Source: Uruburuella suis
GTDB taxonomy: Bacteria > Pseudomonadota > Gammaproteobacteria > Burkholderiales > Neisseriaceae
Reading direction: 5' to 3'
DNA length: 12,777 bases
Assembly (NCBI RefSeq): GCF_004341385.1
Contig: NZ_SLXE01000046.1
Coordinates: forward strand, 1 to 12,777
In this document: one piece after another, positions 5,624-12,689 of the stretch
Layout: every line of letters begins with the position of its first letter
Position numbering within the stretch: the stretch's first letter is position 1
Translations under genes and position numbers: made by a program
Notes under the pieces: model-generated
Seen by the model: only the letters and a program-made list of their open reading frames with translations
What the model was told of the DNA's origin: nothing
Database searches by the model: none

Positions 5624-8074
5624 ATGAAAACAGATAAGCATTTTGAGGAATATAGCGCACTGGCCACTTTGCCGCTGCGCGATGTGGTGGTGTATCCGCA
5701 CATGGTGCTGCCCTTGTTTGTGGGGCGGCCCAAATCGATTGCCGCGCTTGATTTGGCCATGGATAACGATGAGCCGGTGTTTTTGCTGGCGCAGCGCAAT
5801 CCCAATGATGAAGAGCCCAATGCAAAAGATTTGCACGAAATGGGCACGGTTGCCCATGTGTTGCAGGTGTTGAAGCTGCCCGACGGCACGGTAAAAGTGC
5901 TGGTGGAAGGTGTGCGCCGTGCCCGCGCGCTCACGGTGGAAGACACCGGCGAATTATTTTTGGCGCATGTCGAAGCCATCAACGATACCGATGGCGACAG
6001 CGCCGACATCGAAGCTTTGCGCCGCACGCTGCTGTCGCAATTCGATCAGTTTGCCAAGCTCAACAAGAAAATTCCGGGCGAAGTGCTCAACACCATTCAC
6101 GGCATCGACAACAACGGCCGCCTGGTAGACACCATTGCCGCACATTTGCAATTAAAGCTGGATCAGCGACAAGAAATTCTCGACACCGTGAGCATTGCCG
6201 CGCGCATGGAATATCTGCTTGGTCAGCTTGAAGCCGAGCTCGACATCATGCAGGTGGAAAAGCGTATCCGCGGCCGCGTGAAGCGCCAAATGGAAAAATC
6301 GCAGCGTGAGTATTATCTCAACGAGCAGGTGAAAGCGATTCAAAAAGAGCTGGGCGAAGAAGACGAGCGCGGCGAATTGGATGCGCTGGAAAAGCAGATT
6401 AAAGAAGCCGGCATGAGCAAAGAAGCCGAAGAAAAAAGCCTGGCCGAATTGAAAAAGCTCAAAATGATGCCGCCGATGTCGGCCGAATCCACCGTGGTGC
6501 GCAACTATATCGACACCTTGCTGGAATTGCCGTGGAAGAAAAAATCACGCGTGAGCAAAGATATTGCCAAAGCCGATTTGGTGCTGGATGCCGATCATTA
6601 CGGCTTGGAAAAAGTGAAAGAGCGCATTCTCGAATACTTAGCCGTGCAAAAACGGGTGGATAAGCTCAAAGGCCCGATTTTGTGCCTAGTGGGGCCGCCG
6701 GGCGTGGGTAAAACCTCGCTGGGCGAATCCATCGCTAAAGCCACCGGCCGCCAATATGTGCGCATGGCTTTGGGCGGCGTGCGCGACGAGAGCGAAATCC
6801 GCGGCCACCGCCGCACCTATATCGGCTCGATGCCCGGCAAAATCCTGCAAAACATGGCCAAGGCCGGCGTGAAAAACCCCTTGTTTTTGCTCGATGAAAT
6901 CGACAAACTCGGCAACGATTTCCGCGGCGACCCCGCCAGCGCGCTGCTGGAAGTGCTCGACCCCGAGCAAAACAGCAAATTCGTCGATCATTATGCCGAG
7001 GTGGATTACGACTTGAGCGATGTGATGTTTATCGCCACATCCAACAGCCTCAATATTCCGCCCGCCTTGCTCGACCGCATGGAAATCATCCGCCTGGCCG
7101 GCTACACGGAAGACGAAAAAATCAACATCGCCATGCAATATCTGCTGCCCAAGCAAATCAAACGCAACGGTGTGAAAGGCGGCGAAGTGGAGATTGAAGA
7201 GAGCGCGGTGCGCGACATTATCCGCTACTACACCCGCGAAGCCGGTGTGCGCTCGCTCGACCGCGAAATCGCCAAAATCTACCGCAAAGTGGTGATGCAG
7301 ATTGCCTTGGCTGAAGACAAACGTGCCCATGAAGACAAAGGCCGTCTGAAACGAGAACCTGTGGTGGTGAATGCCGCCAATCTGCACGACTATCTGGGCG
7401 TGCGCCGCTTCGACTACGGCGTGGCCGAAGAAGAAAACCGCATCGGCCAAGTAACCGGGCTGGCGTGGACGGAAGTGGGCGGCGAATTGCTCACCATCGA
7501 AGCGGTGGCGCTCAAAGGCAAAGGCAATATCGTGCGCACCGGCAAATTGGGCGATGTGATGCAGGAGTCGATTTCAGCCGCTTGGAGTGTGGTGCGCTCG
7601 CGTGCCGAAGCGCTGGGCATTGCGCCTGATTTTTACGAGAAAAACGACATCCACGTGCATGTGCCCGAAGGTGCCACGCCGAAAGACGGTCCCAGCGCCG
7701 GCATTGCGATGACGCTGGCGATGGTGTCGGCCTTAACGCACATACCCGTGCGCGCCGATGTGGCGATGACCGGCGAAATCACCCTGCGCGGCGAAGTGCT
7801 GCCTATCGGCGGCCTGAAAGAGAAGCTGCTGGCGGCGCTGCGCGGCGGCATTAAACATGTGCTGATTCCGAAAGACAACGTTAAAGATTTGGAAGAAATT
7901 CCGCAAAACGTTAAAGAAGGTTTGGAAATCCATGCCGTAAAATGGATAGACGAAGTGCTCGCTTTCGGTTTGGAGCGCGAGCCTGAGCCTTGGAAAGAAG
8001 TGGATTCAGGTAGCAGCGATGTGGCATTGGCAGCTTCAGGCCATAAGTCAAGTGTAAAAGCAACCAAACATTAA
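5624..8074 (+). CDS. lon: ATP-dependent protease Lon
   Basis: Lon is a cytoplasmic homohexameric AAA+ serine protease that degrades misfolded and regulatory proteins. The 816-residue protein has the N-terminal LON domain (LPLRDVVVYPHMVLPLFVGR near residues 14-33), a coiled helical region, and an AAA+ module with Walker A GPPGVGKT (357-364) and Walker B LFLLDEID. The C-terminal protease domain has the catalytic Ser-Lys pair: S691 in DGPSAG and K734 in GGLKEK. I chose the ATG at 5624 because the family starts here and AGGGA lies 6 bases upstream; the frame is open 66 codons further up without family similarity. Relative to E. coli Lon there are about 11 extra residues in the linker before NLHDYLG. 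That linker includes GRLK (573-576), encoded by a DUS at 7339-7350. The tail after LEREPEPW is long and low in complexity. hupB follows with its own promoter. Confidence 0.98.
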   Translation: MKTDKHFEEYSALATLPLRDVVVYPHMVLPLFVGRPKSIAALDLAMDNDEPVFLLAQRNPNDEEPNAKDLHEMGTVAHVLQVLKLPDGTVKVLVEGVRRARALTVEDTGELFLAHVEAINDTDGDSADIEALRRTLLSQFDQFAKLNKKIPGEVLNTIHGIDNNGRLVDTIAAHLQLKLDQRQEILDTVSIAARMEYLLGQLEAELDIMQVEKRIRGRVKRQMEKSQREYYLNEQVKAIQKELGEEDERGELDALEKQIKEAGMSKEAEEKSLAELKKLKMMPPMSAESTVVRNYIDTLLELPWKKKSRVSKDIAKADLVLDADHYGLEKVKERILEYLAVQKRVDKLKGPILCLVGPPGVGKTSLGESIAKATGRQYVRMALGGVRDESEIRGHRRTYIGSMPGKILQNMAKAGVKNPLFLLDEIDKLGNDFRGDPASALLEVLDPEQNSKFVDHYAEVDYDLSDVMFIATSNSLNIPPALLDRMEIIRLAGYTEDEKINIAMQYLLPKQIKRNGVKGGEVEIEESAVRDIIRYYTREAGVRSLDREIAKIYRKVVMQIALAEDKRAHEDKGRLKREPVVVNAANLHDYLGVRRFDYGVAEEENRIGQVTGLAWTEVGGELLTIEAVALKGKGNIVRTGKLGDVMQESISAAWSVVRSRAEALGIAPDFYEKNDIHVHVPEGATPKDGPSAGIAMTLAMVSALTHIPVRADVAMTGEITLRGEVLPIGGLKEKLLAALRGGIKHVLIPKDNVKDLEEIPQNVKEGLEIHAVKWIDEVLAFGLEREPEPWKEVDSGSSDVALAASGHKSSVKATKH
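7339..7350 (+). repeat. Intragenic DNA uptake sequence in lon
   Basis: A perfect AGGCCGTCTGAA lies inside the lon coding sequence and is read as part of K-G-R-L-K in the linker between the AAA+ and protease domains. Most other DUS copies in the window are intergenic; the one other perfect 10-mer inside a gene is in rluE (11990-11999). Confidence 0.95.
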
Positions 8075-8093
8075 AAGCATTGTAATGTGTTGT

Positions 8094-8150
8094 AAAAGGT
8101 GCAGAAGAATGGGCGCAAACCCCAGAGCAGCTCAAGATTGTGCACCTTTT
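8094..8150 (+). terminator. Possible lon terminator: long-loop stem before hupB
   Basis: AAAAGGTGCA (8094-8103) is perfectly complementary to TGCACCTTTT (8141-8150), with a 37-base loop and TTTTT at the end of the stem. The loop can form a small GGG/CCC hairpin of its own. It lies 19 bases after the lon stop and just before the hupB -35 box. It could terminate lon, although the large loop is atypical. Confidence 0.4.
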
Positions 8151-8153
8151 TGC

Positions 8154-8183
8154 TTGACACGGCGATTTTAGACTTGCTATAAA
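8154..8183 (+). promoter_or_regulatory. Strong promoter of hupB
   Basis: A perfect TTGACA (8154-8159) and an extended -10, TGCTATAAA (8175-8183), are separated by 18 bases, giving a near-consensus sigma-70 promoter. This suits an abundant nucleoid protein. The predicted leader is about 75 bases. Confidence 0.85.
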
Positions 8184-8267
8184 GGCGCAGATGTATCAAA
8201 TTTGTATCCACACGCCCGTATCCACGGGGCTTTCATTATTTTTCCGAACGATAGAAAGGGACTTATT

Positions 8268-8537
8268 GTGAACAAGTCTGAATTGATTGAAGCCATTGCC
8301 CAAGAAGCCGACATCTCTAAAGCTGCCGCTACCAAAGCTTTGGACGGCTTGATGAATGCTGTGACCAAAGCTTTGAAAGAAGGCGACACCGTAACGCTGG
8401 TCGGTTTCGGCACTTTCTACGTTGGTGAGCGTGCAGAGCGTCAAGGCCGCAATCCGCAAACCGGTGCGCCGCTGACCATTGCTGCTGCTAAAACACCGAA
8501 ATTCCGCGCCGGTAAAGCGCTGAAAGACGCGCTGTAA
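8268..8537 (+). CDS. hupB: DNA-binding protein HU
   Basis: HU is a small dimeric nucleoid protein that bends and compacts DNA without strong sequence preference. The 89-residue product begins MNKSELIEAIAQEADISKAAA. It has the GFGTF turn (46-50) and the DNA-embracing beta arm RQGRNPQTGAPLTIAAAK, with the intercalating proline at P63. It ends in FRAGKALKDAL. The start is GTG at 8268, preceded by AAAGGG with 7-base spacing; the frame is open upstream to an ATG at 8202, but that adds 22 residues absent from the family. The gene order lon-hupB is also found in E. coli. It has its own strong promoter and terminator. Confidence 0.97.
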   Translation: MNKSELIEAIAQEADISKAAATKALDGLMNAVTKALKEGDTVTLVGFGTFYVGERAERQGRNPQTGAPLTIAAAKTPKFRAGKALKDAL

Positions 8538-8570
8538 ACCTTGCACCGTCAGGTGATTCAGTTGGATAAA

Positions 8571-8596
8571 AAAGCAGGCCGAAAGGCCTGCTTTTT
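8571..8596 (+). terminator. hupB Rho-independent terminator
   Basis: AAAGCAGGCC and GGCCTGCTTT form a 10-bp stem capped by a GAAA tetraloop and ending in a T-run, 33 bases after the hupB stop. It is the only strong terminator in this window, outside the tRNA ones, that is not built from DUS copies. Confidence 0.93.
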
Positions 8597-8786
8597 GCAT
8601 GGACGCATTTTGCTGTGTTGCGGTGATATCCATCCTAAAAAAGTTTACTGCTTTGCCCTGTAGTTGGGGGCAGGGTTTCATGCGTACGATTGCGCCGCCT
8701 TTGGGCAGCGTGCGTATCTGCTATTTGGGGCAGCTTCGAAGAAATACGCGCGGTGTTTGTGCTTGTTTTGAGGATAAGCTTAAAAA

Positions 8787-8815
8787 AGGCCGTCTGAAAA
8801 TCTTTCAGACGGCCT
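8787..8815 (-). terminator. DUS hairpin terminator of glyA
   Basis: Two facing DUS copies (8787-8798 and 8804-8815) form a hairpin. On the minus strand it is followed by GGCCTTTTTTAAG, a strong U-tract, 25 bases after the glyA stop. Confidence 0.88.
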
Positions 8816-8839
8816 TGGCAATTTGCAGCTTGATAAACT

Positions 8840-10090
8840 TTATGCGCCGTAAACCGGGTTTTTCGTGCACAACGCAGTAGCGGCTTCGGCCGTGCGCGCC
8901 AGCGTGGCTTCGTCTGCCGGGTTTTCCAGCACGTCGGCCACGAGGTTGGCCAGCGCGCGGGCATCGGCTTCATCAAAGCCGCGGGTGGTCATAGCGGCGG
9001 TGCCGATGCGGATGCCTGAGGTGACAAACGGTTTTTCCGGGTCGTTCGGGATAGCGTTTTTATTCACGGTGATGTGCGCTTTGCCCAAGGCTTCTTCGGC
9101 GGCTTTGCCGGTGATGTTTTTGCTGCGCAGATCCACGAGGAACACATGGCTCTCGGTGCGGCCGGAAATGATGCGCAGGCCGCGCTTAACCAGCTCTTCG
9201 GCCATGGCCGCGGCATTGATTTTCACCTGCTTGGCGTAATCTTTGAAAGCCGGCTCCAGCGCTTCTTTAAACGACACGGCTTTGGCGGCAATCACATGCA
9301 TCAAGGGGCCGCCTTGCAGGCTGGGGAAAATGGCGGAATTGAGCGCTTTTTCGTGGGTGTTGTCGCGGCACAAAATCACGCCGCCGCGCGGGCCGCGCAG
9401 GGTTTTGTGGGTGGTAGTGGTCACGAAATCGGCAAAAGGCACGGGGTTGGGGTATTCACCGCCGGCAATCAGACCGGCATAGTGCGCCATGTCTACAAAA
9501 AGATACGCGCCTACTTTGTCGGCGATTTCGCGGAATTTCGCCCAGTCGATTTCCAGCGCATAAGCCGATGCGCCGGCCACGATCATTTTGGGTTTGTGCT
9601 CCTGCGCCAAACGCTCCACTTCGGCATAATCGAGCACTTCGTTTTCATCCAGGCCGTAGGTAACGGCGTTGTAGAGCTTGCCGGAAATATTCACAGAAGC
9701 GCCGTGGGTGAGGTGGCCGCCGTGGGCGAGACTCATGCCCAAAATGGTGTCGCCCGGCTTCAACACGCTGGCATACACGGCCTGGTTGGCTTGCGAGCCG
9801 GAATGCGGCTGCACATTGGCATATTCGGCGCCGAAAAGTTTTTTCACGCGGTCGATGGCCAGCTGCTCGGCCACATCGACATGCTCGCAGCCGCCGTAAT
9901 AGCGTTTGCTCGGATAGCCTTCGGCATATTTGTTGGTGAGCTGGCTGCCCTGGGCTTCCATCACGGCGCAGCTGACGTAGTTTTCAGAGGCAATCAGCTC
10001 AACGTGGTCTTGCTGGCGCTCAACTTCGGCGGCCATGGCTGCGGCCAGCTCGGGGTCGTATTTTTCGATGGTAACGCTTTTTGAAAACAT
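8840..10090 (-). CDS. glyA: Serine hydroxymethyltransferase
   Basis: GlyA is a cytoplasmic PLP enzyme that converts serine and tetrahydrofolate to glycine and 5,10-methylene-THF, the main source of one-carbon units. The 416-residue length is typical. Visible family blocks are ELIASENYVS (31-40), the cofactor region QPHSGSQANQAVY, VDMAHYAGLIAGG (199-211), and TTTTHKTLRGPRGG with the PLP lysine K229 at the same residue number as in E. coli. The ATG at 10090 has AAAGGAT 6 bases upstream. A DUS hairpin lies at 10125-10167 between it and the upstream gene. A TACAAT box at 10194-10189 on the minus strand could be its -10, without a good -35. The gene may also be read from the upstream nitroreductase transcript. 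Confidence 0.98.
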   Translation of the reverse strand: MFSKSVTIEKYDPELAAAMAAEVERQQDHVELIASENYVSCAVMEAQGSQLTNKYAEGYPSKRYYGGCEHVDVAEQLAIDRVKKLFGAEYANVQPHSGSQANQAVYASVLKPGDTILGMSLAHGGHLTHGASVNISGKLYNAVTYGLDENEVLDYAEVERLAQEHKPKMIVAGASAYALEIDWAKFREIADKVGAYLFVDMAHYAGLIAGGEYPNPVPFADFVTTTTHKTLRGPRGGVILCRDNTHEKALNSAIFPSLQGGPLMHVIAAKAVSFKEALEPAFKDYAKQVKINAAAMAEELVKRGLRIISGRTESHVFLVDLRSKNITGKAAEEALGKAHITVNKNAIPNDPEKPFVTSGIRIGTAAMTTRGFDEADARALANLVADVLENPADEATLARTAEAATALCTKNPVYGA

Positions 10091-10124
10091 GCTCGTATCC
10101 TTTAAGCAGGGTGGGGTAGGGTTT

Positions 10125-10167
10125 GCTTTCAGACGGCCTTGAAAGAAGCATCAGGCCGTCTGAAAGC
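10125..10167. repeat. DUS inverted pair in the glyA leader
   Basis: GCTTTCAGACGGCCT and its complement form a 15-bp stem around a 13-base loop. It lies 34 bases before the glyA start and about 110 bases after the upstream gene. On the minus strand no T-run follows (GCAAACCC), so intrinsic termination is unlikely in that direction. Confidence 0.65.
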
Positions 10168-10276
10168 GGGGTAAAGCGGCTGGGCGCTATTGTAACCGAA
10201 TTTCATCTGCGAGGCTTATGAAAACGGTGATATTGTCAACAAAATTTGATTCATACAGGCCGCTTGCAATGGATTT

Positions 10277-10636
10277 TCAAGGAAACCATTCGTCTTGCTT
10301 CAGATAGCGGTCGATAGACTCGATAAGCTTTTCCAAATCATATTCGGCTTGTGCAGCGCGCAAATCGCGGGCGATTTCGCTGATGGCAACGGCATCGAGC
10401 TTCTGGCGGGCAATGGCGCGCGCCGCTTCGGTAAACACCAGCACTTTATCGGCGGCTTCGGGCGCGATTTCATCGGCGGCAAGCAGGTAAAGCTGCTCGC
10501 TGTACAAATAAAAAGCGAGGCTCTCGGCCGGATCGGCCTGCCATTGGGCATCGTTGAGCGGCCACCACGGTTCGCGTCCTTCAAGCTGCACAAAGCGAGC
10601 GCCAATGCCGAATAAATGCCGATAAGTGCGCTTCAT
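10277..10636 (-). CDS. Conserved-looking hypothetical protein, 119 residues
   Basis: I do not recognise the family. The product is acidic and shows no signal peptide or membrane segment, so it is probably cytoplasmic. The N-terminal third is aromatic (EPWWPLND). The rest is rich in Ala, Glu and Leu and looks mostly helical, ending DRYLKQDEWFP. The ATG at 10636 is directly preceded by a DUS (10637-10648), and the only Shine-Dalgarno-like element is the AGG of that DUS, 9 bases upstream. The gene starts 24 bases after the nitroreductase stop, on the same strand, so the two are probably cotranscribed. Codon use looks like that of its neighbours. Confidence 0.75.
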   Translation of the reverse strand: MKRTYRHLFGIGARFVQLEGREPWWPLNDAQWQADPAESLAFYLYSEQLYLLAADEIAPEAADKVLVFTEAARAIARQKLDAVAISEIARDLRAAQAEYDLEKLIESIDRYLKQDEWFP

Positions 10637-10648
10637 TTCAGACGGCCT
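10637..10648 (-). repeat. DUS abutting a start codon
   Basis: AGGCCGTCTGAA on the minus strand ends immediately before the ATG of the 119-residue gene, occupying the whole ribosome-binding region. Confidence 0.95.
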
Positions 10649-10660
10649 GATAGGTGAAAC

Positions 10661-11401
10661 TTATTCAAATTTAATCAACCAGCCTTGCTGTTGCAGCAAG
10701 GGGATGTTTTTCGGGGCGTAGGTGTTGCTGTAGTAGCGGGCGAATTTTTCGCGATAGGGCAGCTTTTCGCGCGCCTCGCCGAATGCGCTCATGGTTTGCT
10801 CGTATTGCGCCAAATCTTCGATAAGGGTTTGCTCTGCCGGATAATGGTTTTCGGCATACACGCTGCTTTCGGGCAGGCGCGGCTTGAGCGCCATTTCAAT
10901 GTCGGGTGTGCCGATGCAGAGGCCGAAAATCGGGAAGGTGTTGGCCGGCAGGCCGAGCAGCTCGATTAATTGCGGCGCAATCAGGCGGATGCCGCCGGTG
11001 AAGCAGGTGGCATAGCCAAGGCTTTCGGCGGCCACCAAGGCATTTTGCGCCGCCAATGAAGTGTCGGTTACGGCGGTGATCAGGCTGTCGGGCTCGCCGG
11101 CGGCGTTAAAGCTGCCCTGAAAGGCTTGACTGGCGAGGCCGGCGCGGTGCAGATCGGCAATGAAGAGCAGATAAGTGCTGCAGGTGCCGATTTGCGGGTT
11201 GCCCGGTTGCAGCGCCACGATTTGGGCGCGCAAAGCGGGGTCGGTGATGTTGATGATGCTGTAGTGTTGGCCGTTCATCCACGAGGGAGCTTGGCGGGCG
11301 CAATCGATAATGGTTTGCACATCTGATTCGGGCAGGCTGAGGCCGGCTTTGAAATGGCGGTAGGTGCGGTGCTGGCGTATGGTTTCGATGGCGTTTTGCA
11401 T
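10661..11401 (-). CDS. NfsA-type NAD(P)H nitroreductase / flavin oxidoreductase
   Basis: This 246-residue protein belongs to the FMN-binding nitroreductase fold. It resembles oxygen-insensitive NADPH nitroreductase NfsA/NfrA. It has the N-terminal HRTYRHF (11-17), at the same residue numbers as the FMN-contacting HRSIRHF of E. coli NfsA. It also has AAQNALVAAESLGY (117-130), FPIFGLCIGTP (156-166), LKPRLPESS (172-180) and a terminal QQGWL. Such enzymes reduce nitroaromatics, quinones or flavins with NAD(P)H; the physiological substrate cannot be read from sequence. It has its own promoter at 11430-11458. Downstream on the same strand are the 119-residue gene and glyA. Confidence 0.88.
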   Translation of the reverse strand: MQNAIETIRQHRTYRHFKAGLSLPESDVQTIIDCARQAPSWMNGQHYSIINITDPALRAQIVALQPGNPQIGTCSTYLLFIADLHRAGLASQAFQGSFNAAGEPDSLITAVTDTSLAAQNALVAAESLGYATCFTGGIRLIAPQLIELLGLPANTFPIFGLCIGTPDIEMALKPRLPESSVYAENHYPAEQTLIEDLAQYEQTMSAFGEAREKLPYREKFARYYSNTYAPKNIPLLQQQGWLIKFE

Positions 11402-11429
11402 GGCGGTTTCCGGTGAAAAGAAGGCTTAG

Positions 11430-11458
11430 ATTGTAAGCGCTCGCCTTTCGCAGGGCAA
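11430..11458 (-). promoter_or_regulatory. Promoter of the nitroreductase gene
   Basis: On the minus strand TTGCCC (11458-11453) and TACAAT (11435-11430) are 17 bases apart, with the start codon about 28 bases further on. Confidence 0.55.
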
Positions 11459-11543
11459 GCTTGGCCGTGGCTTTGCTTTGCGTCAAGAATTGTTAAGAAA
11501 TTAGGTGAAAATGCTTGGAAAAGCTGGCTAAAAAGGCTGATTT

Positions 11544-11552
11544 TGTTATAAT
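11544..11552 (+). promoter_or_regulatory. Extended -10 promoter of ydcH
   Basis: TGTTATAAT, a perfect TATAAT with the TGn extension, lies 72 bases before the ydcH start. No good -35 is present, which is usual for extended -10 promoters. Confidence 0.6.
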
Positions 11553-11623
11553 GAAACCGAAGTTAAGAGAGAGCATAAAATGCTTGGTTTTCAATCTGCA
11601 TTATGTAAAAAAGAGGAAGAGCT

Positions 11624-11848
11624 ATGTTTCCGGAATACCGTGAATTGATTTCAAAATTAAAACAACAAGATGCACACTTTGCCCGTTTGTTTGACGAGCA
11701 CAACGCGTTGGACGACAAAATCACCGGCTTGGTAAATAACCCGGTAACCAGCGGTTTGGATGAAATCGAAGAGCTGAAAAAAGAAAAGCTGCAATTGAAA
11801 GACCGCTTGTATGAAATTCTGCAAAAAGCAGAAGCAGAAGGCAAATAG
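11624..11848 (+). CDS. ydcH: YdcH family protein (DUF465)
   Basis: This 74-residue protein is the same length as E. coli YdcH. It shares its opening MFPEYRELISKLK, the LFDEHNALDDKI segment and the C-terminal EELKKEKLQLKDRLYEIL. Charged heptad-like helices suggest a coiled-coil hairpin. The family's function is not established. The start has GAGGAAG 4-10 bases upstream and an extended -10 promoter. A DUS terminator follows within 25 bases. It is monocistronic. Confidence 0.93.
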   Translation: MFPEYRELISKLKQQDAHFARLFDEHNALDDKITGLVNNPVTSGLDEIEELKKEKLQLKDRLYEILQKAEAEGK

Positions 11849-11870
11849 TTTTTAATCAAGATATGAGCAT

Positions 11871-11901
11871 AGGCCGTCTGAATCTTTCAGACGGCCTTTT
11901 T
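11871..11901 (+). terminator. DUS hairpin terminator of ydcH
   Basis: AGGCCGTCTGAA, a TCT loop and TTCAGACGGCCT are followed directly by TTTT. It is the tightest DUS terminator in the window and starts 22 bases after the ydcH stop. Confidence 0.92.
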
Positions 11902-11931
11902 GTTTGGCTGGACGCAATTAATAAAAAAGTT

Positions 11932-12492
11932 TTAAGGCTTCTCGTTGCTGTATTGCCATTGCCCCAAAGCCAGCTGTTGCTCAAATAAATTCAGACGGCC
12001 GATGGCCACGCGCACCAAGCGCAGGCAGGGATAACCTGCTTTGGCCGTCATGCGGCGCACTTGGCGGTTTTTGCCCTCGCCAAGTGTGATTTCAAGCCAG
12101 AAATCGGGCACGCTTTTGCGCACGCGTATGGGTGGTTGGCGCGGCCATAAGGCAGCGGTTTCGGCAGCATCGAGCACGCGCACGCGGGCAGGGCGGGCGA
12201 TAAAGTCGCCCAAATCCATTTTTTGGCGCAGCAGGTTTAGCTTGGCTTCGTCGGGGCTGCCTTCGAGCTGCGCCCAATAGGTTTTTTCCTTGCCGAATTT
12301 AGGCTCGGCAATCTGCGCCTGCAAGCGGCCGTTGTTGGTGAGCAGCAGCAGGCCTTCGCTGTCGGTGTCGAGCCGGCCGGCGGGATAAAAGCCGGGTGCA
12401 TCGATATAGTCTTTCAGGCTCGCATGCTTTTCATGCGCCGAAAATTGGCAAATCACACCGTAGGGTTTGTTAAAAACAATTAAATCATTCAT
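11932..12492 (-). CDS. rluE: 23S rRNA pseudouridine(2457) synthase RluE
   Basis: RluE isomerises U2457 of 23S rRNA to pseudouridine. The 186-residue protein starts directly in the catalytic domain (LIVFNKPYGVICQFS). It shows the RsuA/RluE active-site motif GRLDTDSEGLLLLTNNG with catalytic D42, LWPRQPPIRVRKSVPDFWLEITL, and the terminal GKNRQVRRMTAKAGYPCLRLVR. The WPRxPPIRxRKSxP block separates RluE from RluB, RluF and RsuA. It is shorter than E. coli RluE (217), which has an N-terminal extension. A DUS inside the gene (11990-11999) encodes GRLN near the C-terminus. The Shine-Dalgarno is weak. It converges with ydcH. Confidence 0.93.
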   Translation of the reverse strand: MNDLIVFNKPYGVICQFSAHEKHASLKDYIDAPGFYPAGRLDTDSEGLLLLTNNGRLQAQIAEPKFGKEKTYWAQLEGSPDEAKLNLLRQKMDLGDFIARPARVRVLDAAETAALWPRQPPIRVRKSVPDFWLEITLGEGKNRQVRRMTAKAGYPCLRLVRVAIGRLNLFEQQLALGQWQYSNEKP

Positions 12493-12522
12493 TTATTATT
12501 TCACTCAATGGCATGGCGGCTT

Positions 12523-12546
12523 ATTCTACCTTCAATTCTACCTTTA
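12523..12546. repeat. 12-bp tandem repeat upstream of rluE
   Basis: ATTCTACCTTCA is followed at once by ATTCTACCTTTA (11 of 12 identical). The repeat is 31-54 bases before the rluE start. On the minus strand each unit contains GGTAGAAT, a -10-like TAGAAT. The rest of 12547-12680 shows no gene. Confidence 0.7.
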
Positions 12547-12689
12547 CATGCGGCAATCTTTTGGCTCAAAAATGCGCCTGCTGTGTTAAAAATGCGCGCA
12601 AGGTGGCCAAGCTTGCTGCGCTTTTCGCCTTGTAGGCACGCTTTTGCCCTCAAAAGCTTACGCGCGGATGATTTGCGAACAAACCCTAG

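Larger units (their letters stand above)
8538..8839. other. Intergenic region between converging hupB and glyA
   Basis: This 302-base region contains the hupB terminator at its left end and the glyA terminator at its right end. Between them (8598-8785) I see no gene, RNA gene or repeat, only a minor CCCTG/CAGGG hairpin near 8658-8674. Confidence 0.6.

Noticed and set aside
6686..7450. Minus-strand open frame of 254 codons opposite lon
   Set aside because: It is a shadow of the AAA+ region of lon and carries no recognisable domain.
8202..8267. Upstream ATG that would lengthen HU by 22 residues
   Set aside because: It lies only about 19 bases after the promoter -10, lacks a ribosome-binding site, and HU proteins start at the MNKSEL encoded by the GTG at 8268.
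8598..8786. Possible small RNA between hupB and glyA
   Set aside because: There is no promoter of good quality, and both flanking terminators belong to the neighbouring genes.
9074..10084. Plus-strand open frame of 336 codons opposite glyA
   Set aside because: It is antisense to a complete GlyA with all active-site motifs; no plausible ribosome-binding site or family was seen.
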